From Dehalococcoidia bacterium (GTDB lineage Bacteria; Chloroflexota; Dehalococcoidia; Tepidiformales; Tepidiformaceae): 64,000 nucleotides of DNA. The position numbers were made by a program, and so were the translations under genes. How positions within the stretch are numbered: the stretch's first letter is position 1; every line of letters starts with the position of its first letter. The DNA lies in the NCBI GenBank assembly GCA_020850615.1, contig JADZEI010000011.1, positions 1 to 64,000 of the forward strand, in the 5' to 3' direction. Of this stretch, positions 33,392-41,735 are shown one piece after another. Below the pieces are notes generated by a model, which saw only the letters and a program-made list of their open reading frames with translations, was not told where the DNA came from and ran no database searches.

Positions 33392-33631
33392 TCAGCCGCC
33401 CTGGATGCTGACCATGAACTCGAGGCGGTCGCCGTCGGCGAGCTCGGTCTGCATGGTGGCCTGGGTGTCGTTGATGAGCACCATGACCGCCTCGGCGTCG
33501 GCGGCGTTGAACCCCTCCGCGAGGAAGATCGCGTGCGGCGTGAGGCCGGGCGTCCATTCGACCACGGTGTTCGGCTGCTTCGACTTCGTGCGCTTGACCA
33601 GGGTGGCGAACCACTTCACGGGTACACTCAT
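33392..33631 (-). CDS. MoaD/ThiS-family sulfur carrier protein
   Basis: This 79-residue ubiquitin-like protein ends in Gly-Gly (SIQGG), the tail that is adenylated and thiocarboxylated in MoaD, ThiS and related carriers. The beta-grasp pattern includes VMVLINDTQ and LADGDRLEFMVSIQGG. No MoaE, MoeB or ThiF-like activator is nearby, so the pathway is open. A TAAATT box (33638-33643) ends exactly 7 nt before the ATG, so the mRNA is probably leaderless. Confidence 0.88.
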   Translation of the reverse strand: MSVPVKWFATLVKRTKSKQPNTVVEWTPGLTPHAIFLAEGFNAADAEAVMVLINDTQATMQTELADGDRLEFMVSIQGG

Positions 33632-33637
33632 GCCGCA

Positions 33638-33643
33638 AATTTA
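33638..33643 (-). promoter_or_regulatory. -10 box of MoaD-like gene (leaderless)
   Basis: Minus strand TAAATT, ending 7 nt before the ATG at 33631. Confidence 0.55.
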
Positions 33644-33695
33644 CGATGAAGTGTCCCGGCCTGTCGAACGCGCCCGGCGCGGTCAGGAGACGCCG

Positions 33696-35999
33696 TCAGG
33701 ATTGGATGACGGCGCCGGAGGCGATGAGCGCGGCGATGCGGTCGTCGCTGAATCCGAATTCGCGGAGGAGCTCGGAGCTGTGTTCGCCGCAGGCGGGCGC
33801 GGGGTGCGGGAAGCCGCCGGTGGAGCGGCCGAATTCCGCGAAGGTGCGCGGCGCCGTGACGAGACCGAACTGGCGGTCCGGGACGTCCCAGAAGAAGCCT
33901 TCCTGGTTGAGCCAGGGGTCGGTGAAGATCTCCTCGGTGCGGAGGGCGGGAGCCACGGGGACACCGCCGGCGAGCAGGCGCCCGATCGCCTCTTCGCGTG
34001 GCAGCGATACGAGCGCTTCGGCGATGAGCGTGGCGAGCTCGCCTTCGGGCGGGGCTTCGAGCGCCTGCTCGGCGACGTAGCGCCCGGCCCATTCGGTGTG
34101 GCCGAGGGCGGCGCAAACTTCGTGGAAGTGCGCCGGTTCCTGTGCGGCAAGCGCGAGCCAGCCGTCGGCGCAGCGGTAGTAGCGGTGGAGGGCGGAGCTG
34201 CCGAGCCAATCGCGACCGCCGAGGGGCGCGGCGGGCCGCCCTTCGTACCAGGTGAGCTCGCCGGACTGGAAGAGGATGGTCTGGTTGGCCAGGCAGGTGT
34301 GGACTTCCTGGCCCCGGCCGGTGCGCTCGCGGGCGTGGAGGGCGGCCTGGATGCCGAAGGCGGCGGCCATCGCGGTCGCGGTGTCGTTCACGGCAACCTG
34401 GTGGAACACGGGCTCGTCGCCGCCGCCCTGGGCGTGCATCATGCCGCTCCGGGCCTGGAGAAGGGGGTCGAAGCCGGGGTCGGACGCGAGGCGCCCCTTC
34501 GGGCCGTAGCCGGTCACGGAGCAGGTGATGATGCGCGGGTTGAGCGCGGAGAGCGAGGCATAGTCGATGCCCAGCCGCTCGCGCACGCCGAGCCGGAAGT
34601 TGTCGAGCACGACGTCGGACTGGCGGACGAGCTCGAGGAAGACGGCGCGGCCCTGGGCCGACTTCATGTCGAGCGCCAGGCTGCGCTTGCCGAGATTATG
34701 CCCGAGGAAGATCAGGCCGTAGGGCCGGAACGGGTCGCCGGCGATCGGCTCGACCTTGATGACGTCGGCGCCGAAGTTGGCAAGGACCGTTGGCGCGAAG
34801 GTGCCGGCGATGAAGGCACCGACGTCGATGATGCACACGCCTTCGAGCGGGCGGCGCGGCGCGGCGGCGGAGGGTGGAGGCGCGGACGGCGTCGCGGCGC
34901 GGGCCGGGGCGGGCGCCTGGGACTCCGGCGTGCCGGGCAGCCAGCGCAGGCGGGCAGGCGTGTCTTCGAGCCTGACCGGCAGGCCGGGGACTTCGACGCG
35001 GCCGAGCTCGGGGTGGTCCAGCTCGAGGCGCATCTCGTTCGCGGCGACCGTCTCGTCGCGGAACCACTCTTCGCGGATGCCGACCGGGCCGCGCGGGACG
35101 CCGGCCTCGTGGAGGATGCGGAGCCACTCCTCGCGCGGCTTTTCGGCGAAGCGAGCTTCGAGGCGCTCCATCGCGGTGTCCGCATGGGGCGGGCGGAAGA
35201 GGTTCGCGAACTCGCCGTCGATGCCCTCCAGGGTGAGGATGTCGAGGCAGTCGATGGCTTCGAGCGCCTTCAGGAAGAAGGGCGCGGTGAGCGAGCCGAG
35301 GAAGAACCATTTGTCGTCGGCGCAGCGGTAGAGGCGGTAGTGGGGCACGCCGCCGCGGCTGTTCCGGCCGATGCGGACGACTTCGCTGGTGTTCACGGCG
35401 CCGCCGCACTCGATCGAGGCGACGGCGTGGAGCCCGGTAACGGTGAGGGCCTGGCCGAGCCCGCTCGTGTGGCGCTCCCAGAGGGCGGCGGCGATGGCGT
35501 TGGCGGCGATGGTGGCGTGCGCGTAGCCGACCTGGGGCGTCACCAGCGCGACGGGCTGATCTTCGAAGCTGAATTGCATGAAGGCCATGCCGCTCAGGCC
35601 GGTAATGAGCAGTTCGTCCGGTGGGAGGTGGCTCCAGCGGCCGGTGCTGCCGTGGGGCGGGAGCCAGGCGTGGACCAGGCCCGGGTTCGCGGCGAGGCAG
35701 GTGGTCGCATCGAAGCCGAGCCGTTCGAGCTCGCCGGGCAGGGTGTCGAACACGGCGACGTCGGCGGTGGCGAGGAGGTCGCGGAGCTGGTGGGCGCCCT
35801 CGTAGGTGTGGAGGTCGAGCTCGACGCGGTTCTTGTTGCGGTCCCACATGAGGTAGCCCGGAGCGGGCAGCCAGGGTTCACCCGGGGCCGCGACGTTGAT
35901 GACCTCGGCGTCGAAATCGGCGAAGAGCATGGTGGCCATGGCGCCGGCCAGGCCCTTCGAACAATCGATGATTCGGATATCAGCGAACGGTCCGGACAT
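33696..35999 (-). CDS. Two-domain CaiB/BaiF-type (family III) CoA-transferase
   Basis: This 767-residue protein contains two complete or near-complete family III CoA-transferase units in tandem. The first begins ADIRIIDCSKGLAGAMATML and the second, near residue 390, LEGVCIIDVGAFIAGTFAPTVLANFGADVIKVEP. The two family III polypeptides normally interlock as a homodimer, so the fusion may form its own dimer. The second domain contains the usual SLALDMKSAQGRAVFLELV. The catalytic Asp of each half needs alignment. A CATACT box ends 8 nt before the ATG. Substrates are probably aromatic or branched acyl-CoAs. Confidence 0.9.
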   Translation of the reverse strand: MSGPFADIRIIDCSKGLAGAMATMLFADFDAEVINVAAPGEPWLPAPGYLMWDRNKNRVELDLHTYEGAHQLRDLLATADVAVFDTLPGELERLGFDATTCLAANPGLVHAWLPPHGSTGRWSHLPPDELLITGLSGMAFMQFSFEDQPVALVTPQVGYAHATIAANAIAAALWERHTSGLGQALTVTGLHAVASIECGGAVNTSEVVRIGRNSRGGVPHYRLYRCADDKWFFLGSLTAPFFLKALEAIDCLDILTLEGIDGEFANLFRPPHADTAMERLEARFAEKPREEWLRILHEAGVPRGPVGIREEWFRDETVAANEMRLELDHPELGRVEVPGLPVRLEDTPARLRWLPGTPESQAPAPARAATPSAPPPSAAAPRRPLEGVCIIDVGAFIAGTFAPTVLANFGADVIKVEPIAGDPFRPYGLIFLGHNLGKRSLALDMKSAQGRAVFLELVRQSDVVLDNFRLGVRERLGIDYASLSALNPRIITCSVTGYGPKGRLASDPGFDPLLQARSGMMHAQGGGDEPVFHQVAVNDTATAMAAAFGIQAALHARERTGRGQEVHTCLANQTILFQSGELTWYEGRPAAPLGGRDWLGSSALHRYYRCADGWLALAAQEPAHFHEVCAALGHTEWAGRYVAEQALEAPPEGELATLIAEALVSLPREEAIGRLLAGGVPVAPALRTEEIFTDPWLNQEGFFWDVPDRQFGLVTAPRTFAEFGRSTGGFPHPAPACGEHSSELLREFGFSDDRIAALIASGAVIQS

Positions 36000-36204
36000 G
36001 GCGCGGAGTATGGAGGGCGCGGGGGGGTGCGTCGAGGGCCGGAGGGCCGTCTCCGCGGGGGCCCACAGCGTGCGGGAATTCGGCCGCCGATGGCCCGTTT
36101 ACACTGCAACAATGACGAATTCACCCGATGTCCACTGCGGGGTATTCCCGTAATGGGCGACCATGTTGGTAAGCCATCACAGAAGTCCGCTGGCGGAGGC
36201 AACG

Positions 36205-36621
36205 ATGAGCGTGGGGATTTGTTCCAGTTGCAGGCGCCGGGCGCCGATGTTCTGTGAGGAAGTTCGGTACGAAGACCGGAAGCGGTCGGAGTCGTGGGGC
36301 ACCGAGCGGATCATCGCCTACCGGTTGCTGTGCACGGTGTGCTCCGAGCAGAGCCGGGAGCGGGCGCGGGAGCTGCACGATGCCGCCGGGGGCCTGATGC
36401 TCGGCCGCCATTGTGACTTCTGCACGACAATCCTGACCGACGAGTGTGTGGTGATCGAGCTGCGGCCCTGCCAGCCGGCAACGCAGCGGCGGCGGCTGGG
36501 CCTGGCGCGCGTGTTCGAGCAGTACCGGATGTGCCGGCATTGCGGTGCGGAGCTGGTGGCGCGGTTCATGGACCAGGGCCGGGGCGGGGGGCCGGGGGCC
36601 CCCCACCGCCGGGCCAGCTGA
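36205..36621 (+). CDS. Cysteine-rich zinc-binding hypothetical protein
   Basis: This 138-residue protein has four Cys pairs, CSSC, CTVC, CDFC and CRHC, spaced so that two zinc sites are likely. The rest is helical and basic (YRLLCTVCSEQSRERARELH). The ATG at 36205 is preceded by GGCGGAGG. An in-frame ATG at 36163 lacks a ribosome site. I recognise no family. It ends in a Gly/Pro/Arg-rich tail that may be disordered. Confidence 0.62.
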   Translation: MSVGICSSCRRRAPMFCEEVRYEDRKRSESWGTERIIAYRLLCTVCSEQSRERARELHDAAGGLMLGRHCDFCTTILTDECVVIELRPCQPATQRRRLGLARVFEQYRMCRHCGAELVARFMDQGRGGGPGAPHRRAS

Positions 36622-36651
36622 TCCGGCGGCGTCCTGCTTGCCAGGGGCTGC

Positions 36652-37857
36652 CTAGCCTTCGAAGTAGGGCATGCCGGCTTCCATGCCGAGGGCGACGCGG
36701 CCGGCGGCTTCGTAGGTGCCGGTGCCGACCATGATGTGGGCGGCGGCGGCGTGGATGTCGCGGAAGCGGCGTTCGAGCGGCGAATCGGTGAAGAACGCGC
36801 TCGTGCCGGCAGCTGCGTAGAGCCGGTTCACGGCCTCCACGGAGGCTCGGACGGCGTTGCTCGTCGCGAGCCGGACGCGGGCGTGGTCCTGCGGGGTGGT
36901 GGCGGCGCCGGATTGCACCATGGCCCAGAGCTGGGCCGCCGACCCGTAGAGGTAGGCGCGGGCGGATTCGATAAGCGCCTGGGCCTCCGCGAGCTCGGCC
37001 TGGAAGCGGGTCTTCTCCGCGAGCAGGACGGTGCCGTAGGCGACCTTGGCGAGCGCGAGGTCGCGGGTGGCTTCGAAGGCGGCGCGGGCGACGCCGAGCG
37101 CGTGGGTACCGTGGGTGATGTAGGCGAGCACGGTGGCGCGGTACATCGCCCAGGGGTGGCGCGGCTGGGCCGCGGGGGTCGGGTGGGTGCGGGAGGCCGG
37201 GACGAAGACGTCGCAGGCGGAGAAGTCGTTGCTTCCCGTGCCCCGGAGGGCGCCCGTGTCCCAGGTGTCGTGCACGGAGACGGAGGTGCGCGGCAGGAGG
37301 GCGACGATCGTCTGGAGCTGGCCGTTGTCGTCGCGATGCGGGGTTTCGCCGTCCATGACGACACATTCGGCGCCGAACCAGGTGGCGTGGTTGCTCCCGC
37401 TGGCAAAGGGCCAGCGGCCGGTCACGACGTAGCCGCCCTCAGCGGGCACGGCGCGGCCCCGCGCACGGAGGACGCCGGCGACGACCGCGCCGGGCGCGGC
37501 GAAGAGCTCGCGGGCGCCCTCGGCGGCGAGGAAGCCGGCACTGCGGGCGGCCTGGTTCGCAAGCATCACGCACCAGGCGGCGGATGCGTCGGCGGCGGCG
37601 AGCTCTTCGACCACGGTGGCGACCGTGATCGGGTCAGTTTCGAGGCCACCGAGCGAGCGGGGGACGGCCATCCGGAAGAAGCCGGCGGCGGCGAAAGCGT
37701 CGAGCAGCTCGGCGGGGATGGCGCGGTCGGCGTCGATCTGGGGGGCGAGGGCGCTGACGCGGGGGGCGACGGCGCGGGCTGCGGCGACGAGGTCGCCGGG
37801 GCGGGCGGGGATGGTGCCGGCGCCTTCGACGCGGGCTTCGAGCAAGAGATTGCGCAT
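36652..37857 (-). CDS. Acyl-CoA dehydrogenase-fold flavoprotein (group D monooxygenase-like)
   Basis: This 401-residue protein has the acyl-CoA dehydrogenase fold: an N-terminal helical domain (AIPAELLDAFAAAGFFRMAVPRSLGGLE), a middle beta domain (RWPFASGSNHATWFGAECVV) and a C-terminal helical bundle ending LGMEAGMPYFEG. The lack of the usual catalytic Glu motif and the RWPFASGS segment resemble HsaA/HpaH-type flavin monooxygenases that hydroxylate aromatics with a separate reductase. It could also be a true dehydrogenase. GGAGG lies before the ATG. Confidence 0.85.
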   Translation of the reverse strand: MRNLLLEARVEGAGTIPARPGDLVAAARAVAPRVSALAPQIDADRAIPAELLDAFAAAGFFRMAVPRSLGGLETDPITVATVVEELAAADASAAWCVMLANQAARSAGFLAAEGARELFAAPGAVVAGVLRARGRAVPAEGGYVVTGRWPFASGSNHATWFGAECVVMDGETPHRDDNGQLQTIVALLPRTSVSVHDTWDTGALRGTGSNDFSACDVFVPASRTHPTPAAQPRHPWAMYRATVLAYITHGTHALGVARAAFEATRDLALAKVAYGTVLLAEKTRFQAELAEAQALIESARAYLYGSAAQLWAMVQSGAATTPQDHARVRLATSNAVRASVEAVNRLYAAAGTSAFFTDSPLERRFRDIHAAAAHIMVGTGTYEAAGRVALGMEAGMPYFEG

Positions 37858-37977
37858 GGTGTTCCTCCTCCGGGCCTCGCGGCCTTCCTGTAGGGCAACA
37901 GTACGGGGAACGCGGCGGGCGTTACCCCAACCAAACGGGAGGAGGGCGGGTTGGGTGGGGAGGGTCACATGGGGGGC

Positions 37978-38440
37978 GCTCACCCCCCCGCCCTCTCCCG
38001 CTGCGGCGGGAGAGGGAGCCTTGCGGTTCCGGGGGCGAAGGTGTTCCGGGCGAGCCGGGGGGTGGGGCGCGCTGACGCGGGACATCGAAGGGAGGGGCAC
38101 GCCTCCGCTCGCTTACGCGCGCGGCTCGGATTGCGTGCGGGTCGGACTCGGGGCCACGAGGGGCCCGGGCTACGGTGGGGTGGGGCGCGCGGCCCTCACC
38201 CCCCGCCCTCTCCCGCTGCGGCGGGCGAGGGAGCCTTGCGGTTCTGGGGGCGATGGTGTTCCGGGCAAGCCGGGGGGGTGCGGAACTAAGGCCCTCGCAG
38301 CCCCGGGCGTTGGTGGCCTGGCGGTGGGGCATCCGTGGGCTTCCGCTAAGGGCCCACGAGGGGCCCGGGCTACGGTGGGGTGGGGCGGTGTTGGGGGCTG
38401 GCGCGGGGCGATGGTGCGGAGGGGCGCGCCTCCGCTAGCT
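37978..38440. repeat. Nested direct repeats upstream of the IS element
   Basis: No gene is seen between 37858 and 38642. Two copies of an 80-nt block lie 215 nt apart (around 37991-38061 and 38206-38277): CCCTCTCCCGCTGCGGCGGG, then GGAGCCTTGCGGTTC and GTGTTCCGGGC. A 33-nt block with CACGAGGGGCCCGGGCTACGG occurs at 38154 and 38355. A hairpin block GGAGGGGCACGCCTCC plus tail GCTCGCTTACGCGCGCGG lies at 38090-38120, and its second copy at 38418-38440 is cut by the insertion sequence. Confidence 0.75.
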
Positions 38441-38459
38441 TTTGGGGGGAGGTGGACCG

Positions 38460-38642
38460 ACCGTTGGGGTCGGGTGACCCTGGAAAGACTGACTCTCTTG
38501 CTTACTGGTGAGATGCCTTTCGCGCGACCAGTCGTCTTCCTGGGTTGGCGCCCGGGCGTGACTTGATAGGAGCTAGCTCGCTTGACCCAAGAAAGTCCTG
38601 TCCGCCCGGGAGCCTCACCTACTCTATCCCAGGACATGTAGT
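38460..38642 (+). ncRNA. Candidate bridge RNA of the IS110 element
   Basis: IS110-group elements encode a structured RNA in the left non-coding end that guides target and donor choice. This 183-nt stretch is the only substantial non-coding part of the element. It can form a closing stem GTCCTG (near 38596) with CAGGAC (near 38629). It contains GCTCGCTT at 38576-38583, identical to part of the reconstructed empty site, as a target guide might be. The RNA itself is inferred, not shown. Confidence 0.5.
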
Positions 38643-39713
38643 GTGAGCAGCCAGGTCATCAGCATCGGCGTCGATGCCCACAAGTCCCTCCACGTTGGCG
38701 TTGCCCTCAATGACGCCGGCCAACGCATCGGCGAATGGAGTGGCGCCAACTCCGTCAGTGGCTGGCAGGGCTTCCTTGAGTGGCTCAAGCAGCTCGATGG
38801 CGTACGCCAGGTCGGCATCGAAGGGGCCGGCAGCTACGGCCGGGGACTGGCCGTCAGTCTCGTTGCCGCCGGGGAGGTCGTCTACGACGTCAACAGCAGG
38901 CTGACAGCCCTTGGCCGCCGCCACGCCCTCCGCCGGGGCAAGAGCGACCGCCTCGATGCACAGGCGGTGGCAGAAGCGGTCCGACGAGAATCCGATGCCC
39001 TCCCACGTGTCGTCTGCAACGACGATGCCCGCATCCTCTCCCATCTCTGCGAAGAGCGGGAAGCGCTCACGCACGAAGCCACTCGCGTCCGGAACCGGTT
39101 GCATGCGGTCCTCCTCGAGCTGGACCCGGAGTACAAGCAGTGGGCCTCGCCGCTCTCGACGAAGGGTCTCTCCGCGCTGCAGGAACTCGCGACCACGCCG
39201 GAGGACGACAGCCTCGCCCAGGCGCTCAAGGCATCGGTGCGGCGCCACGCTACTCACCTGGCGATGCTTACCCGGGATATCGACCAGCTCGCCAAGGAGA
39301 TCGAAACGCGTGCTCAGCCGTACACCGCGCTGACCGAGATCACCGGGATTGCGTTGCTCACCGCAGGGACGTTGGCTGGCATCCTCGGCAGCCACGCTCC
39401 CTTTCAAAGCGATGCGCAGCTCGCAGCCTACGCCGGCGTGGCCCCACTCGAAGCATCCTCGGCCGGGAACGGACGGCATCGCTTGAGCCGCCTTGGCAAC
39501 CGGCGGCTCAACGCCATCATCTACCGGATCGCCCTTGCCCAGCTGCGCCATCCTGGAAAAGCCAGGACTTACCTGGAGAAAAAGCTCAGCGAGGGACACA
39601 CCAAGAAAGAAGCCATCCGCTCCCTCAAGCGCTTCATCGTCCGCGCGATCTGGCAGCAGTGGAAGCGCTGCGCGCCCCCTCCGGAACCCGTAACAAGCGA
39701 AGCTTGTCCATAG
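38643..39713 (+). CDS. IS110-family transposase
   Basis: This 356-residue recombinase has the N-terminal RuvC-like DEDD domain (GVDAHK with the first Asp near residue 11, GIEGAGSYG, and SDRLDAQAVAEA). A C-terminal Tnp_20 domain contains the GHRRLSRLGNRRL-like segment (GNGRHRLSRLGNRR), where IS110 enzymes carry a catalytic serine. Length and motifs are intact, so it may be active. GTG at 38643 is the start, and no ribosome site is evident. Confidence 0.95.
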   Translation: MSSQVISIGVDAHKSLHVGVALNDAGQRIGEWSGANSVSGWQGFLEWLKQLDGVRQVGIEGAGSYGRGLAVSLVAAGEVVYDVNSRLTALGRRHALRRGKSDRLDAQAVAEAVRRESDALPRVVCNDDARILSHLCEEREALTHEATRVRNRLHAVLLELDPEYKQWASPLSTKGLSALQELATTPEDDSLAQALKASVRRHATHLAMLTRDIDQLAKEIETRAQPYTALTEITGIALLTAGTLAGILGSHAPFQSDAQLAAYAGVAPLEASSAGNGRHRLSRLGNRRLNAIIYRIALAQLRHPGKARTYLEKKLSEGHTKKEAIRSLKRFIVRAIWQQWKRCAPPPEPVTSEACP

Positions 39714-39930
39714 GAGCGTCGCGCGCGGCTCGGTTGCGGGGATCAGATTGCGCGGGGATCGGATTCGGGGTCGGGAGGGGTGCGGGTGCGGTGGGGCGCG
39801 AATGTCCTTACCGGGAGTCGGTGTTTACCCCTCATGAAGTGGGGTGGAGCACCCGATACTGTAGGCGTCCACATCACACTTGAAGTGAGCGGCATCCATG
39901 TATCAGTCACCGGCAACGCTCCTTTCGCCC

Positions 39931-40131
39931 ATGCTCATCCGCGTCTCCATCGAGGGGTGCCGGTGGGTGGTCGACGCGCTGGACGGCGACACGCACGAGT
40001 ACGCACGGCTGGAGTGGGGGCTGCCGGGGACGACGCCGGCCTATGAGGCGCTGCACATGGCGCAGGCGGCGTTCCGCGGGTCCTTTGTCTATGTGGGCAG
40101 CCGGCCGGAGGAGCTGGCGATCAGCTCGTAG
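39931..40131 (+). CDS. Small hypothetical protein
   Basis: This 66-residue frame (MLIRVSIEGCRWVVDALDGD) has beta-like alternating hydrophobic residues and no recognisable family. An upstream ATG at 39898 would add 11 residues. Its end overlaps the convergent gene at 40121 by 11 bp. Coding status rests only on the open frame and codon-like composition. Confidence 0.45.
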   Translation: MLIRVSIEGCRWVVDALDGDTHEYARLEWGLPGTTPAYEALHMAQAAFRGSFVYVGSRPEELAISS

Positions 40132-40375
40132 CCGGACCTCCGCGTTCGCCTGGCGTGGCATCGTCGTCGCCCGGCGGGGGCTCATCGAGGTTTGGCGGCG
40201 GACCGAGGAGCAGCTTCGCAAGCGGGTACGAGAAGAGCCCGACGAGCACGCCTGCAACGGACATCGCGACGAGCGCAGTATCGCCCTGGACCAGGCCGAC
40301 GACGAGCAGGCCCGCGGAGATCGCCGCGAGGATCCAGGGCAGGAGCGCCGGCCGCGGGAAGGCGGGCATCCGCAT
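40121..40375 (-). CDS. Small membrane protein after thyX
   Basis: This 84-residue protein has two transmembrane helices (LLPWILAAISAGLLVVGLV and ALVAMSVAGVLVGLFSY) and a polar Pro/Asp-rich C-terminal tail. Its ATG overlaps the thyX stop codon, so it is translationally coupled. I recognise no family; the coupling to thyX may only reflect compact gene order. Confidence 0.65.
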   Translation of the reverse strand: MRMPAFPRPALLPWILAAISAGLLVVGLVQGDTALVAMSVAGVLVGLFSYPLAKLLLGPPPNLDEPPPGDDDATPGERGGPATS

Positions 40376-41214
40376 CAGGCGTCGGCGGTGGGGGCGGTGT
40401 CGGCGAGCTCGGCGTCTTCAATCACGGCCCAGTCCTCGTCGCGGAGCGGGGCCAGCTCGCCGCGGCGATGCGCGTCATAGAGGCGGAAGAGCGCGTCCTT
40501 GTGGGGGCGGACGCGGCCGATGGGGCAGGCGGCCCAGTCCTTCTCGCTTTCGTCGCAGTAGCCAAGGCGGAACTCGCCGCACTTGGGCTGGAGGTAGCGG
40601 CCGAGCTCGGGACAGACCTTCATGACCTCGGCACGCATGAGGGCGGCGACCTTCCGGAACTCCCACTGCGCGCGCGTGCAAAGGCGGAGGTCGCAAATGT
40701 GCAAGAGGCTCTGGAAGTTGACCGTGATCTTGAAGTTCGTGTTCGTGGCGTTGGGCAGGAGGAAGCGGGCGTCTTCGGCGGGCACGCCGGCGGCGACCAT
40801 CTCCTCGTAGAGCTCGCCGACGCGGTCGAAGAGCTCGGCCATCTGGCCCTCCATGCCGGCCTTGCGGACGGTTTCGGGCACGGTGTAGGGGAACTCGCCT
40901 TCCTTGTAGGTGACGTAGCGCTGGCTCTGCTGTTCGAAGGAGATGCCGACGCGGTGGCGGACGAACTGGTGGCTGAAGGCGCGGGAGACGCCGGAGATGC
41001 CGAATTCGAAGCTGACCTGTTCGAGGGGGCTGGCGTGGCCGGTCTTGAGGCGCTCGGTGATGAACTGGACCATCTGTTCGCGCGAGATCCGCTCGTCTTC
41101 GACGCGGGCGAGCACCTGCTGGGGCGTGAGCGTGCTGTAGCAGGTCCGGTAGGCCATGTAGAGCGACCGGATCGGGTCTTCGGTGAAGGAGATGAGCGTG
41201 ACCTGGATCGGCAT
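40375..41214 (-). CDS. thyX: Flavin-dependent thymidylate synthase
   Basis: This 279-residue enzyme methylates dUMP to dTMP using FAD and methylenetetrahydrofolate. The ThyX signature appears as HQFVRHRVGISFEQQSQRY, with one residue more between RHR and the Ser than the textbook RHRX7S. FQSLLHICDLRLCTRAQWE follows as the second conserved block. ThyX replaces ThyA in many anaerobes, thermophiles and Actinobacteria. A GAGGGA ribosome site precedes the ATG at 41214. The next gene is coupled. Confidence 0.95.
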   Translation of the reverse strand: MPIQVTLISFTEDPIRSLYMAYRTCYSTLTPQQVLARVEDERISREQMVQFITERLKTGHASPLEQVSFEFGISGVSRAFSHQFVRHRVGISFEQQSQRYVTYKEGEFPYTVPETVRKAGMEGQMAELFDRVGELYEEMVAAGVPAEDARFLLPNATNTNFKITVNFQSLLHICDLRLCTRAQWEFRKVAALMRAEVMKVCPELGRYLQPKCGEFRLGYCDESEKDWAACPIGRVRPHKDALFRLYDAHRRGELAPLRDEDWAVIEDAELADTAPTADA

Positions 41215-41439
41215 GGGGGGTCCCTCAGGCGGTCTCCCGCGATTGTCCCCCCAGCGTACCGCCCCGGCGAGCGCAGGCGCGCAAACTTGTGGCGTCTCGA
41301 TTATGGCGCCCACCCCGGCCCGAAACCCTGACCCTGTCCTGCAATTGCGATGAATGCGGGCGTGCGTGCCCTTCACTCCCTGTCCACCGCGCTGCCTCCG
41401 CCCGATGAATGAAGTAGATGAATTCGAGGTCGCGAAGTG

Positions 41440-41616
41440 ATGTATGCCCTGGAACAGTCCTGCCCATTCGAAGCGGAAGCCCGTGCCGAGCGCTGCGAGA
41501 GCTGCTGCGAGGCCAACACGGTGACGCCGTGCGCGCTGGCGTGGTTGCGTGACCGCGTCCGCCCGGCGAACGTGACCGCGGTGACGCGGACCCGCGGCGG
41601 CCGCCGCGCCGCCTGA
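41440..41616 (+). CDS. Small cysteine-rich protein (tentative)
   Basis: This 58-residue frame begins MYALEQSCPFEAEARAERC and contains CESCCEANTVTPC, giving five cysteines in the first 31 residues. The C-terminus is Arg/Gly-rich. Cysteine spacing resembles a small zinc-binding module. The ribosome site is weak (GAGGTCGCGAAGTG). It lies alone between thyX and the DtxR gene. It may be a real small protein or chance. Confidence 0.4.
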   Translation: MYALEQSCPFEAEARAERCESCCEANTVTPCALAWLRDRVRPANVTAVTRTRGGRRAA

Positions 41617-41735
41617 GCGGCCGCGCTCCGGCGCGAACCTCCACTCAGCGAATGAACGGGGCGCAGGGGCACGCCCGGTTCTCGCGGCATCTGTTTCTGG
41701 CGTTCCAGCCGCCGGCATGGCACCATCCCCGTGCG

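Larger units (their letters stand above)
38441..39720 (+). mobile_element. IS110-family insertion sequence, apparently complete
   Basis: The element holds one transposase gene and about 200 nt of non-coding sequence before it. The boundaries are inferred from the interrupted host repeat. An intact copy reads CCTCCGCT-CGCTTA-CGCGCGCGGCTCGG (38100-38130). Here CCTCCGCTAGCTT ends at about 38441 and CGCGCGCGGCTCGG resumes at about 39720. No terminal inverted repeats or target duplication are seen, as expected for IS110. Exact ends may shift by several bases. Confidence 0.78.

Noticed and set aside
33174-36257. A 1027-residue plus-strand open frame
   Set aside because: It is antisense to the two-domain CoA-transferase and the MoaD-like gene. 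Composition is Gly/Glu/Val/Arg-biased and no start signal or motif is present.
38441-39720. Terminal inverted repeats and target-site duplication of the insertion sequence
   Set aside because: None could be found. This fits IS110-type elements, which lack them, so their absence is not evidence of truncation.
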